Notes: a model not told the origin generated them from the sequence alone. A stretch of DNA of 64,000 nucleotides from Acinetobacter soli (GCF_000760595.1 NZ_BBNM01000010.1:1-64000), one strand, 5' to 3'. Shown: positions 50,626 through 58,981, numbered from the stretch's first letter. Numbers and translations are program-made.

Positions 50626-52026
50626 TTATTCGATGCGTTCGCCGTGCTGGCTCAAGTCCAAGCCCATACGCTCGTCGTCAGATGTCACGCGGATACCAAT
50701 GATCACATCGATCACTTTGAGGATAATAAAGGTCAGTACTGCGCTGTACGCGATAGTCGCAAGTACGCCTTCAATTTGAATCCAAAGCTGATGTACAACG
50801 CTTGCAGGTGCTTTGTCGCCCATGATGAACGGACTTGCAAAAACAGCTGTTAAAATCGCGCCGGCAATACCACCTACAGCATGTAGACCAAATGCATCTA
50901 GAGAATCGTCTGCTTTGAGCATACGCTTCAAACCTGAAATTCCCCAGAAGCATACTGCACCGCCAATTAAGCCCATAATTAATGCGCCGCTGACGGTGAC
51001 AAAACCTGCTGCCGGCGTAATCACGACCAAACCTGCAACCGCACCAGAAAGTAAGCCAAGTAATGAGGTTTTACCACGCACCACTTTTTCAACCAAGCCC
51101 CAAGAGAGCGCGGCAGAAGCGGCAGCCACTTGCGTGGTGACCAATGCGTATCCTGCTGCACCATTGGCTGCAAGTGCAGAACCACCGTTAAATCCAAACC
51201 AGCCCACCCAAAGCAAGCTTGCACCAATTACTGTAAGTGCAAGATTATGTGGTGCCATGGATTCTTTACCCAACCCAATACGCTTACCTAACATATAAGC
51301 AGCAACCAAACCAGCGACACCCGAGTTGATATGAACAACGGTACCACCGGCAAAATCAAGTGCGCCATCGCTACCTAACCAGCCACCGCCCCACACCCAA
51401 TGGGTAATAGGTGCATAGACCACAATCACCCAAATGGTGATAAACGCCACAAACGCGCCAAATTTCATACGCTCTGCAACCGAACCACTAATAATGGCAA
51501 CCGTAATGATCGCAAAGGTCATTTGGAAAATAACAAACAGAATTTCTGGAATAGTGCCACTGAGTGCTGTGGTGGTGATTCCTGAGAGCATGATTTTATC
51601 GAGGCCACCCACAAAGGCATTACCCGGACTAAAGGCCAAGGTATAACCAATAACAACCCAAACCAAACTCACAATTGCAGCCGCGACAAAGCTATGTGCC
51701 ATGGTGCTTAAAACGTTTTTCTTACGCACCATGCCGCCGTAGAAAAGTGCCAAGCCCGGAATAGTCATCAAAAGAACCAAAGCTGTGGAGATCAGAATCC
51801 ACGCGGTATCACCCGAATCCATTTTAGGTGTTGCTGCTGGTGCAGGCGCTGCCTCAGTCGATGCGGTGGACGGTGCTTCTACCGTACCAGTCACAGGTGC
51901 TGGTGTCGTTGTTGCAGCAACGGTTGTTGTTTCGGCTATCGGCGCAGATGCAGCATTCTCTGCCCATGCCGCCGAACCACCTAAAAGCGCACCAGATAGA
52001 CTTAGCGCTAAAAGCATTTTTTTCAT
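50626..52026 (-). CDS. amtB: Ammonium transporter AmtB
   Basis: A 466-residue inner-membrane ammonium channel. A cleavable signal (about 1-22, ending AAWA) is followed by an unusually long Ala/Thr/Pro linker (about 23-68), then 11 hydrophobic helices. The signature DFAGGTVVHINSGVAGL and the twin-His region VIGASLLWVGWFGFN are present. It is downstream of glnK, whose PII protein plugs the channel when nitrogen is plentiful. Confidence 0.95.
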   Translation of the reverse strand: MKKMLLALSLSGALLGGSAAWAENAASAPIAETTTVAATTTPAPVTGTVEAPSTASTEAAPAPAATPKMDSGDTAWILISTALVLLMTIPGLALFYGGMVRKKNVLSTMAHSFVAAAIVSLVWVVIGYTLAFSPGNAFVGGLDKIMLSGITTTALSGTIPEILFVIFQMTFAIITVAIISGSVAERMKFGAFVAFITIWVIVVYAPITHWVWGGGWLGSDGALDFAGGTVVHINSGVAGLVAAYMLGKRIGLGKESMAPHNLALTVIGASLLWVGWFGFNGGSALAANGAAGYALVTTQVAAASAALSWGLVEKVVRGKTSLLGLLSGAVAGLVVITPAAGFVTVSGALIMGLIGGAVCFWGISGLKRMLKADDSLDAFGLHAVGGIAGAILTAVFASPFIMGDKAPASVVHQLWIQIEGVLATIAYSAVLTFIILKVIDVIIGIRVTSDDERMGLDLSQHGERIE

Positions 52027-52088
52027 TCGTATCCCCCAACCTCAATTTTTATGAGTTATTTTGTACTCAGCAAACTTTATGCCAACAC

Positions 52089-52463
<375 letters not shown>

Positions 52464-52468
52464 TTATG

Positions 52469-52484
52469 TTCAATTTTCATGCCA
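52469..52484 (-). promoter_or_regulatory. Possible sigma-54 promoter of glnK
   Basis: On the minus strand TGGCAT-N5-TTGAA (52484 down to 52469) resembles TGGCAC-N5-TTGCA, with the -24 GG intact but the -12 GC changed to GA. It would start about 30 bases before glnK. glnK-amtB operons are often NtrC/sigma-54 controlled. The -12 change keeps this tentative. Confidence 0.35.
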
Positions 52485-52701
52485 ATATGTCTAAGGTTGG
52501 GGGAAATAGAAATAAAAGCATGAGTTGTCTTTATAACCTATTTGCCCTTTCAGATGTAGCTTTGACCTTAAAAATTCGGCTTTTTTCTAAGAACGATTAA
52601 TTTTTTGAATGAATTAAGATTGTTTTGATAATCTAGACTTTAGCCAAAATAGCAGGGATGCTAAACTGTGCTCAAATCTTATAAAGCATTGTATATACGT
52701 T

Positions 52702-52929
52702 ATGATTGAGACGCTTATTGCTGCCATTCTTGAGCAGATGGATCAACCCAAAAAAGACCTTGAACACAATTTACGTGCGCTTTTAAACGAAGCTGTCGAG
52801 AAACTCGATTTGGTGTCTCATCACGAAATCGAACGTCAACGTATCGCGCTCGAACAGGCCAATATGCGTCTTACTCAATTACAAGAACAAATCACATTAC
52901 TTGAAGAGCACCTCCAAAATAATCAATAA
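52702..52929 (+). CDS. ubiK: Ubiquinone biosynthesis accessory factor UbiK
   Basis: A 75-residue coiled-coil protein (YqiC family). The start IETLIAAILEQMDQP is the membrane-binding amphipathic part; the rest (residues 20-73) is a Leu/Gln/Glu heptad helix. UbiK binds UbiJ in the aerobic ubiquinone complex. The ATG at 52702 has no strong ribosome site. The yqiC-comM neighbourhood is usual in gammaproteobacteria. Confidence 0.85.
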   Translation: MIETLIAAILEQMDQPKKDLEHNLRALLNEAVEKLDLVSHHEIERQRIALEQANMRLTQLQEQITLLEEHLQNNQ

Positions 52930-52998
52930 GCCTCTTTTTAGGGCACTTTTTCGATTTAAAATTATTTAAAAAAAGCACCATAATGGAACAATAATATC

Positions 52999-53838
52999 AT
53001 GTCTTTTGCCAAAATTCTCACGCGAGGAGTTTTAGGGTTACACGCACCACAAATTGAAGTAGAAGTTCATTTAAGTCAAGGGCTTCCATCACTCACCATC
53101 GTTGGTTTACCAGAGGCTGCCGTTCGCGAAAGTAAAGATCGGGTGCGCTCAGCCATTATCAACAGTGGCTTTCAGTTTCCCAGTAAACGCCTCACAATAA
53201 ACCTTGCTCCAGCAGATTTGCCCAAAGATGGGTCACGTTTAGACCTTCCCATTGCTTTGGGAATTTTGGTCGCATCTGGACAACTTCCCGAAGGCTGCAC
53301 CAACGGTTATGAATTGGTAGGCGAACTGGCTCTCGATGGCCATCTTCGTCCAGTCAGTAGCACATTGACCATAGCAATTGCCTGTCAGCAGGCAGGACAT
53401 CAACTCATTGCCCCACAAGACAACAGTCTTGAAATTGGTCAGTTACCACAGTTTCAGGCCTATGCAGCCAGCCATTTAAAACAGGTCTGTGATCACTTTC
53501 AAAAGATTCATCCGCTTGATCCGGTTGTATTGATACAAGATCACGATCTACATCACTACCCTTTTGATCTTGCCGATGTCAAAGGTCAGCTACGTCCTCG
53601 CCGCGCTCTTGAAATTGCGGCAGCTGGAGGACACTCACTCTTATTTAGAGGGCCACCGGGAACAGGTAAAACTTTGCTGGCGTCACGCTTACCCAGCATA
53701 TTGCCACCACTGTCTGCCCAAGAAAATCTAGAAGTGGCCAGCATCTATTCAATTGCAAATACCCGTCATCCATTTGGTTTAAGGCCATTTCGAGCACCGC
53801 ATCATACTGCTTCAGCCATCGCCTTGGTGGGGGGTGGA
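52999..53838 (+). pseudogene. comM: comM, N-terminal part only, interrupted by a transposon end
   Basis: The first 280 codons of a YifB/ComM-family AAA+ protein, a branch-migration helicase for natural transformation. The Lon-protease-like N-terminal domain (about 1-170) and Walker A GPPGTGKT (about 219-226) are intact, and the sequence ends inside RAPHHTASAIALVGGG. There the homology stops: the usual SxPxPGEISLAHHGVLFLDEL with Walker B is missing. Bases after 53838 add a nonsense tail to 53940 that belongs to the inserted element. This is the gene, and close to the codons, in which AbaR-type islands insert. The product should be inactive, lowering transformation. Confidence 0.92.
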
Positions 53839-53844
53839 TGTGAT

Positions 53845-53884
53845 TTACAAACAACTATGCGACATTACAAACAACTATGCGACA
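53845..53884 (+). repeat. Two tandem 20-bp repeats at the transposon end
   Basis: TTACAAACAACTATGCGACA occurs at 53845-53864 and again, identical and without spacer, at 53865-53884, 6 bases inside the TGT end. This is the expected look of transposase (TnsB/TniA) binding sites. The same unit in inverted orientation is predicted at the other end of the element. Confidence 0.8.
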
Positions 53885-54110
53885 AGTTATTCCGTAATAC
53901 TGTATCCAGAGCTTTAGAACTCAATTTTGAAAATGGATAATAAGTTTGAGAAAAAAGTACTTAAAAATGATTATTCCATAGCAGGTGAACAGTCAGCTAT
54001 GTTATAAAATTTAATAAATGTTTCAATCAAACACTATATTTAGTAAATAACTAAAAAACCAACACAACATATAGATCTAATTTTAGTTTCAGTTATAGTT
54101 TTACAAAAAA
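53885..54110 (+). other. Non-coding AT-rich stretch inside the transposon end
   Basis: Between the end repeats and the first promoter I see no credible gene. A partial match to the end repeat (TTACAAAAAATTGACAGAC) begins at about 54101 and overlaps the promoter; it could be a degenerate third transposase site. Confidence 0.4.
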
Positions 54111-54139
54111 TTGACAGACCTCAATATTTCCTCTATCTT
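54111..54139 (+). promoter_or_regulatory. Strong sigma-70 promoter of the XRE-ImmA gene
   Basis: TTGACA (54111-54116) and TATCTT (54134-54139) are exactly 17 bases apart. The predicted start of transcription is about 54146, which coincides with an in-frame ATG. That ATG would be leaderless, and the true start at 54182 has a strong ribosome site. Confidence 0.75.
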
Positions 54140-54181
54140 ACCCGCATGAATCGAAAGAAAATTTTGATTCAGGGAGGAGAT

Positions 54182-55252
54182 ATGCCTACATTTAATCCAG
54201 ACATGTTAAGAATTGCTCGGGACCTGAGAGGGATCAGCCAAACTGAGCTTGTCCAAAAAATGGGAAATATTACTCAAGCTGCCTTATCCAAAATTGAGAA
54301 AGGCGACATTAAGCCTTCCGATGAAACAAAATTTAATATTGCAAAGACCCTTAATTTCCCAGAAAGGTTTTTTCACCAAAACGACCACTTTAAAGTGTCC
54401 CCAATTAGTTTACATGCTTACCGAAAAAAAGCTTCAACTACAGCTAAAATCCTAAGTCAAATCAATGCTGAAATGACAATTAAAGCTTCAAATCTAGATA
54501 AACTTGATTTGTTTTGTCAGTTAGAAACATCTTTACCATTACCAAGTTATCAAATACATATAAATGTTAGTTCAGCCGCTGAAGCTGCATTAAATCTTCG
54601 TAAAGAATGGGATTTGGGACTAAACCCTATTGAAGATTTGACTGGACTCATTGAAAAAGCTGGGGTCTTTATTTTCTATTGTAATTTTGAAGAAGATCAC
54701 ATTGATGGGGTATCTTTACAAACTCAAAATAGCCCTCCATGTATTTTCCTCAATGCAAACCAGCCTAATGATCGAATTCGCTTTACCTTAGCACATGAGT
54801 TAGGACATTTAATTCTTCATAAATATGCTCCATCAATAGACATGGAAGAAGAAGCGAATGAATTTGCTGCAGAGTTTTTAATTCCAACTGAGGCTGTGCA
54901 AGGCCAGTTACAAACAACTAATCTTAAGACTTACGCAACACATAAGTTGTTCTGGAAAGTTTCCATGGCGGCTCTAATTGTGAAATCAAAACACATTGGA
55001 GACATCAGTGACAGGCAATCGGCAACATTATGGCGCCAAATGAGTATGTATGGTTACCGCAAAGCTGAGCCTTATTCCTTAGAAAGGGAGCACCCTCAAC
55101 GCTTTGCTAAATTAATGATGGATTTTTGCCAAGGCGATAAGTCAAAAATCATTCCAGATTTATCATCCTTCTTTAACTTATACCCGGAAGATTTCACTCA
55201 GCTTTATAAAGCGGATATCGAAGAGATGGAGAGATTTTCTATGGCTTCTTAA
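54182..55252 (+). CDS. XRE-family regulator fused to ImmA/IrrE metallopeptidase
   Basis: A 356-residue protein. The N-terminal Cro/C1 helix-turn-helix covers about 4-60 (SQTELVQKMGNITQAALSKIEKG). The ImmA/IrrE (M78/COG2856) peptidase follows, with zinc motif HELGH at 205-209 and a third ligand in EEANEFAAEFLIP (about 223-235). GGAGG lies 4 bases before ATG 54182. ImmA-type proteases cut repressors in response to DNA damage or phage. Many CBASS loci carry a separate HTH repressor CapH and peptidase CapP; this protein resembles the two in one chain and sits 478 bases upstream of the CD-NTase gene. A role as CBASS regulator is inference; a free-standing stress regulator is the alternative. Confidence 0.88.
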   Translation: MPTFNPDMLRIARDLRGISQTELVQKMGNITQAALSKIEKGDIKPSDETKFNIAKTLNFPERFFHQNDHFKVSPISLHAYRKKASTTAKILSQINAEMTIKASNLDKLDLFCQLETSLPLPSYQIHINVSSAAEAALNLRKEWDLGLNPIEDLTGLIEKAGVFIFYCNFEEDHIDGVSLQTQNSPPCIFLNANQPNDRIRFTLAHELGHLILHKYAPSIDMEEEANEFAAEFLIPTEAVQGQLQTTNLKTYATHKLFWKVSMAALIVKSKHIGDISDRQSATLWRQMSMYGYRKAEPYSLEREHPQRFAKLMMDFCQGDKSKIIPDLSSFFNLYPEDFTQLYKADIEEMERFSMAS

Positions 55253-55258
55253 TATTTT

Positions 55259-55491
55259 AGCCGACCCGAAGGTCGGCTAGTAAACGTGAGAAAGGCAGAT
55301 TTGGGCATATGCCCCTGCGATTTCAGGACCAAAGACTTGGCTATCCATAATTACGGATAGATGTCTTTCACGTTAGTCCTCGTGATGTGGTGTCTCGATT
55401 CTAACGTAAAAGCTCTCTCCTCCGCAACGGACAATCCTGTCTACTCCTAAGTCGCACTCACATTACCATGCCCTATGTGAGGAGTAGACTT
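55259..55491 (+). ncRNA. Highly structured RNA leader between regulator and CBASS
   Basis: About 230 bases without a longer frame hold nested perfect stems: AGCCGACC-CGAA-GGTCGGCT (55259-55278); AACGTGA (55283-55289) with TCACGTT (55368-55374), enclosing GCAG/CTGC plus GGGC-ATAT-GCCC (55295-55318), CCAA-AGAC-TTGG (55329-55340) and CTATCC/GGATAG (55341-55360). This makes a four-way junction. AGGAC (55325-55329) can also pair with GTCCT (55376-55380), a pseudoknot. A CU-rich stretch (CTCTCTCCTCC, 55413-55423) and a final hairpin follow. No U-tract terminator is present. The structure is seen in the sequence; a regulatory or scaffold function is inferred. Confidence 0.6.
55439..55489 (+). promoter_or_regulatory. 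Hairpin sequestering the ribosome site of the 42-residue frame
   Basis: GTCTACTC (55439-55446) pairs with GAGTAGAC (55482-55489) and CTCACAT (55457-55463) with ATGTGAG (55475-55481), 15 bp with one 10-base bulge. The 3' arm contains GAGGAG (55479-55484), 7 bases before the ATG at 55492. The CU-rich tract at 55413-55423 is a second possible partner for the same GAGGAG, so two exclusive folds exist. Confidence 0.65.
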
Positions 55492-55620
55492 ATGTCTACA
55501 AACGACGATGGCATTGAATATGTGTATACACGATTCATTACCAGAAACGGCAAACGTATTTATCATCCAAAAGGTGGTTTATATAAGTTTCCGAAACGTT
55601 CAAAAAAGTCAAAGTCTTAG
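55492..55620 (+). CDS. Small basic protein (42 residues) ahead of the CBASS operon
   Basis: A 42-residue frame with ATG, an ideal GAGGAG at 7 bases, and a TAG stop. The N-terminus is acidic (MSTNDDGIEY), the middle reads VYTRFITRNGKRIYHPKGG, and the C-terminus is strongly basic (KFPKRSKKSKS). The pattern YT-R-[IFY]-I-x-RNGKxIY recalls short uncharacterised proteins seen near mobile genes, but I cannot name the family. No membrane segment. Its ribosome site is buried in a hairpin, so translation is likely switched. It could be a leader peptide or a small nucleic-acid-binding partner. Both are guesses. Confidence 0.6.
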   Translation: MSTNDDGIEYVYTRFITRNGKRIYHPKGGLYKFPKRSKKSKS

Positions 55621-55729
55621 ATTGAATTAACTGAGCTAATAGCTTTTAAACGTTTACATAATTGTTCTCTACCCAGTTTTTTTAGGGGGGCTGGGTACCA
55701 AATCAACTTATATTTTGAGAGAGCAACAC
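55621..55729 (+). promoter_or_regulatory. Region before the CD-NTase gene
   Basis: It holds a 10-bp palindrome TAAACGTTTA (55647-55656), a possible operator for the XRE-ImmA protein, and TACCCAG (55670-55676) with CTGGGTA (55691-55697) enclosing a T-rich then G-rich loop. GAGAGAG lies 8 bases before the CD-NTase ATG. A firm -35/-10 pair is not visible; TTTACA at 55653 is the best -35. Confidence 0.45.
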
Positions 55730-56770
55730 ATGAGTTTGCAAAATAAATTTAATACATTTAATCAACGAATCTATCTAACTCGTCATGATGATGAGTATAC
55801 GAATGCTCGTGAGAAAGATGACAGTATTACAGCTGCAATCAAAGCGAAGTTTAAAGAAAAGGGATATCCAGTTATCGATAACTTTGTTCAAGGCTCACTT
55901 GCTACTTTCACCACCATTAAAGAATCAGGAAAGGACTTTGATATCGATAGAGCCATAGTTATTGACTATGAAGATTCACCTTCTGATCCATTAATCCCAA
56001 AGAAAGTGATATTAGAAATTCTTGAGGATCGAGGATTTCAAAATGCTAAAATCAAAAAACCTTGTGTTACTGCTGATTATAAATTTAAGAATCTACATAT
56101 CGATATCCCAGTGTATAGGAAGAACTCTTGGGGAGGATATGAATTGGCAGTGGGGAAAAAGGACTCAGCTGATGAAAATAAAATTTGGGCAGAATCCTCG
56201 CCAAAAGAACTTATTGACTGGGTCAATGACTCATCTCAATTTGGCGTATATGCAACAGAAAAACTGCATCAATTTCGCAGATTGGTAAGGTACCTCAAAC
56301 GTTGGAGAAACCTGAAGTTTAGTCCTGATGTATGCAGAAAGATCTATTCAATAGGTCTAACAGTAATGATTAAACAGCACTTTAAACCAAGTATTGATGA
56401 AGACGGATTTCCAAATGATTTACTAGCACTAAAAGCTACAGTTGATTCAATTCTTGATTGGTCTGGTTATTTTCAATGGCACTCTGATGATCAATGGAAA
56501 GTAAAGGTTAAACTCCCAGTTCATCCTTTTAGAGATATTTTTCATGGTAGTAGCCTGAATACGGGCACTAGATTTAGAAATCAATTAACTAATTTACGAT
56601 CAACATTGCAAGATGTAATTGATGCATCAGATGAAGCTGAACAATGCTCTTTACTGGTCAAAGTATTTGGTGATGACTTTCCAAATAATGTAAATACCAA
56701 CAGTGCAAGCACGGCTCAAAAAGTGCAATTTGCTACCTCTGGAGCTGTAGGGACATCTCAAGGCGCATGA
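55730..56770 (+). CDS. cdn: CBASS CD-NTase (cGAS/DncV-like nucleotidyltransferase)
   Basis: A 346-residue cytosolic enzyme predicted to make a cyclic oligonucleotide alarm signal on phage infection. The nucleotidyltransferase core shows GS (55-56), an acidic metal site in DFDID (69-73), and a third Asp in LHIDIPVY (D125). A helical domain follows, then a C-terminal tail ending SAVGTSQGA-like (final residues TSQGA), the part that Cap2 joins to target molecules in type II CBASS. ATG 55730 is chosen over an extension to 55715 because GAGAGAG precedes it. The clade and product cannot be told from sequence; HNH-SAVED partners are known with 3',2'-cGAMP and related signals. Cap2 overlaps its stop by 4 bases. 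Confidence 0.87.
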   Translation: MSLQNKFNTFNQRIYLTRHDDEYTNAREKDDSITAAIKAKFKEKGYPVIDNFVQGSLATFTTIKESGKDFDIDRAIVIDYEDSPSDPLIPKKVILEILEDRGFQNAKIKKPCVTADYKFKNLHIDIPVYRKNSWGGYELAVGKKDSADENKIWAESSPKELIDWVNDSSQFGVYATEKLHQFRRLVRYLKRWRNLKFSPDVCRKIYSIGLTVMIKQHFKPSIDEDGFPNDLLALKATVDSILDWSGYFQWHSDDQWKVKVKLPVHPFRDIFHGSSLNTGTRFRNQLTNLRSTLQDVIDASDEAEQCSLLVKVFGDDFPNNVNTNSASTAQKVQFATSGAVGTSQGA

Positions 56771-58497
56771 ACTACTCTTCAATCATTAATCATCTGGCAA
56801 ACCGCGGATACCAAGTATCCGCAACCGAGTTCTGTTTGTTTCCAGCTCTGAGTATCGAATGTTCCGTTGCCGGTTACGATATCACCTTACTCCACCTGAA
56901 AAGTGAAGAGCTTACGGGCATGCCTTCATTTTTTCTAAAGCATCCCAATAAGTATGGACGTATCGCCCATACCCTTGAGGATAAAACTTTTAATGTGGCC
57001 TCAATATGTGTAAATGTTCCAGATTCTGTCTCAATCAATTTTGAAGTACCCGAACTTGTATTTGAAGAGTCACTAAAAAGACATATTTCACTATTAGAAG
57101 ATTGTTTATCTGATCCTAAATGGAATGAAGATGAGTTATTACGTGAATTCTTAGCGGGATGGAATCATATTCAAGACCAAAAATATGAGGACTTCTTATG
57201 CTTATCTGATAAAGGAGAGTTTGAACTTCTTAATATTCTTCCTCCTCAAAAAGATATTAAATATGGACTCAACTCCTGTCATTTCGGCATTCCCCAAGAA
57301 TTTAAACAAAAGCCTGATTTTTCAGTAATTAATGATCACATTATTAATCGCGGTAAACCTAACGGTCATGGTTGTATTGTCCCTTTACAAAAGTTAATCC
57401 CTGCTCCATGGCAGAGTGCAGATTTAAAAGATTGGTATCTTCAAATCCTCAATTTTATTTCTCCTGATGTATTCGATTCTTTAAATCGCACTCTCGGACA
57501 AACCCGTGCCCATTCTTTTTGGCTTGTTTTTAATGCTGACACACTATCCGGTATAACTTGGTTTGGCATTCATTTTCATTTAAAAAACAGTATTAAAAGT
57601 AAAAAAGGTCTACCTCTTAATTCTAAGCACTTAGAGTTCTGGGAACTCAAGGCAATGAATGTACGTTTATTCAATAAAGAACGAGTAATGCCAAGAAGTG
57701 GAGCTATTCAAGAACTACAAAACAAAAAAGTTTTGCTTATAGGTTGCGGTTCAGTTGGTAGCCAAATTGCTCATCAACTTGCATCAACAGGTATTGGTCA
57801 TTTAACCCTTTCAGACTCTGACTCATTTTCCCTAGATAATTTATATCGTCATAGCCTCCCAGCTTCTTATATTAGCTGGCCGAAAACTTGGGGTCTAAAA
57901 TCAGAATTGACCAAGAAGTATCCTTGGTTAAATGTCGAATTTATGTTTTCAGAACTCTTAAGTCTGAGATCTGAAAATATATTAAATACTTTTGATCTAA
58001 TCATTATTGCAATCGGCTCACCTACACAAGAACGAATTTTCCATGATTACTGTGTTAAGAACTCAATTGAAACTGCAGTTATAAATACTTGGGTAGAGGG
58101 TTATGGGATTGGAGGACATGCTGTAGTAGATATTCCAGATTCAAAGGGATGTCTAAGATGTGCGTATGTTGATCCACTTAACTTTTCACGTGGTCTATCT
58201 TCTAATCTTAACTTTTTAAAACCAAATCAAAAACTTACAAAAAATCTAGCAGGTTGTGGAAATGCATTCTTACCTTATAGCAACTTAAGTGCATTACAAA
58301 CTGCTCTTATTACTTCTAATTTAGCAATCAAGTTTTTAATGGGCCAATTACATAGCTCTTCAAAAATGAGCTGGAAAGGTAGTGATTTTGATGTCGTCCA
58401 AGCTGGTTTCCAGGTAACTGATCGATATACACAGTTTTCAAAATCATTAGAAATTCTCCCTCTTCTAAATAGCGGGTGTGATCTTTGCAATGATTGA
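56767..58497 (+). CDS. cap2: CBASS Cap2, E2-E1 ubiquitin-transferase-like fusion
   Basis: A 576-residue fusion. The N-terminal E2-like domain (about 1-150) has a candidate catalytic Cys81 in NVASICVNVPDS. A linker region follows, then a ThiF/E1 adenylation domain from about 318, with ATP-binding GCGSVGSQ (326-333), a candidate catalytic Cys497 in AGCGNAFLPYS, and zinc pairs GCLRC (462/465) and CDLC (571/574). Cap2 conjugates the CD-NTase C-terminus to a cellular target and primes it. Its ATG overlaps the CD-NTase stop (ATGA), and cap3 starts 8 bases before its end. The E2-E1-JAMM set defines type II CBASS. Confidence 0.9.
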   Translation: MNYSSIINHLANRGYQVSATEFCLFPALSIECSVAGYDITLLHLKSEELTGMPSFFLKHPNKYGRIAHTLEDKTFNVASICVNVPDSVSINFEVPELVFEESLKRHISLLEDCLSDPKWNEDELLREFLAGWNHIQDQKYEDFLCLSDKGEFELLNILPPQKDIKYGLNSCHFGIPQEFKQKPDFSVINDHIINRGKPNGHGCIVPLQKLIPAPWQSADLKDWYLQILNFISPDVFDSLNRTLGQTRAHSFWLVFNADTLSGITWFGIHFHLKNSIKSKKGLPLNSKHLEFWELKAMNVRLFNKERVMPRSGAIQELQNKKVLLIGCGSVGSQIAHQLASTGIGHLTLSDSDSFSLDNLYRHSLPASYISWPKTWGLKSELTKKYPWLNVEFMFSELLSLRSENILNTFDLIIIAIGSPTQERIFHDYCVKNSIETAVINTWVEGYGIGGHAVVDIPDSKGCLRCAYVDPLNFSRGLSSNLNFLKPNQKLTKNLAGCGNAFLPYSNLSALQTALITSNLAIKFLMGQLHSSSKMSWKGSDFDVVQAGFQVTDRYTQFSKSLEILPLLNSGCDLCND

Positions 58498-58981
58498 AAA
58501 TTATTATTTGCTCCACTCTAAACAGTTTGAACTCTATATTTCCCATGAAGTTATTCAAACATGGATGAGATATAAGCAACTTGATAGAAAAGATCTAGAA
58601 GCATGTGGTGTTCTAATTGGTAATCAGAGTTCCTCTAATCCTAATCAATACTGGATTGAAGACTTAACTGAGCCTATGCCAAAAGATTGCAGATCTACGC
58701 ATAGGTTCACCTTAAAAGATCCGGGACATCAAAAGAAAGTGGATTCGGCATTTTCAAAATCAAACGGAACCTCGGTTTATTTAGGAACTTGGCATAGCCA
58801 CCCGCAAGACATCCCAACTCCGTCACATATTGATTATGCAGACTGGAAAAGTTGCATTTTGAGGAATCCTGACCGCCAGCTTTTTTTTGCCATAGTGGGC
58901 ATTCAAGCAATACGAATTTTCTTTTACTCCTCCCTTCAAGGGTGGAATCAAGCAGAAATCAATAATCATCAAGTACGGTAA
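58490..58981 (+). CDS. cap3: CBASS Cap3, JAB/JAMM isopeptidase
   Basis: A 163-residue metalloprotease. The JAMM site is complete: Glu37 in EACGVLIG, then HSH (102-104) in GTWHSHP, Ser112 and Asp115 in PTPSHIDYADW. Cap3 removes the conjugate that Cap2 forms on the CD-NTase and so restrains signalling. I use ATG 58490, overlapping cap2 by 8 bases; an extension to 58478 is unneeded. The effector gene begins 11 bases after its stop. Confidence 0.9.
   Translation: MIENYYLLHSKQFELYISHEVIQTWMRYKQLDRKDLEACGVLIGNQSSSNPNQYWIEDLTEPMPKDCRSTHRFTLKDPGHQKKVDSAFSKSNGTSVYLGTWHSHPQDIPTPSHIDYADWKSCILRNPDRQLFFAIVGIQAIRIFFYSSLQGWNQAEINNHQVR

Noticed and set aside
52469..52484. High-confidence sigma-54 promoter for glnK
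   Set aside because: The invariant -12 GC is GA here; kept only as a tentative feature.
53845..53884. Tandem 20-bp repeats as a tiny CRISPR array
   Set aside because: Only two units, no spacer between them, no cas genes, and they lie 6 bases inside a TGT end at a gene interruption. Transposase sites explain them better.
53839..53940. Open continuation of comM past the junction as a real C-terminus
   Set aside because: The added 34 codons include the two transposon repeats and show no ComM motif; the frame is open by chance.
55259..55278. Intrinsic terminator of the XRE-ImmA gene
   Set aside because: The stem is strong, but the following bases AGTAAACG contain no T-run on the plus strand.
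55283..55374. tRNA or tRNA-like gene, because a 7-bp acceptor-like stem encloses three hairpins
   Set aside because: No T-loop GTTCnAnnC, no proper anticodon arm, and six unpaired bases before the closing strand; the length is 92 with wrong arm sizes.
55259..55491. Retron msr-msd RNA
   Set aside because: No reverse transcriptase gene is nearby and the branching-guanosine layout is not visible.
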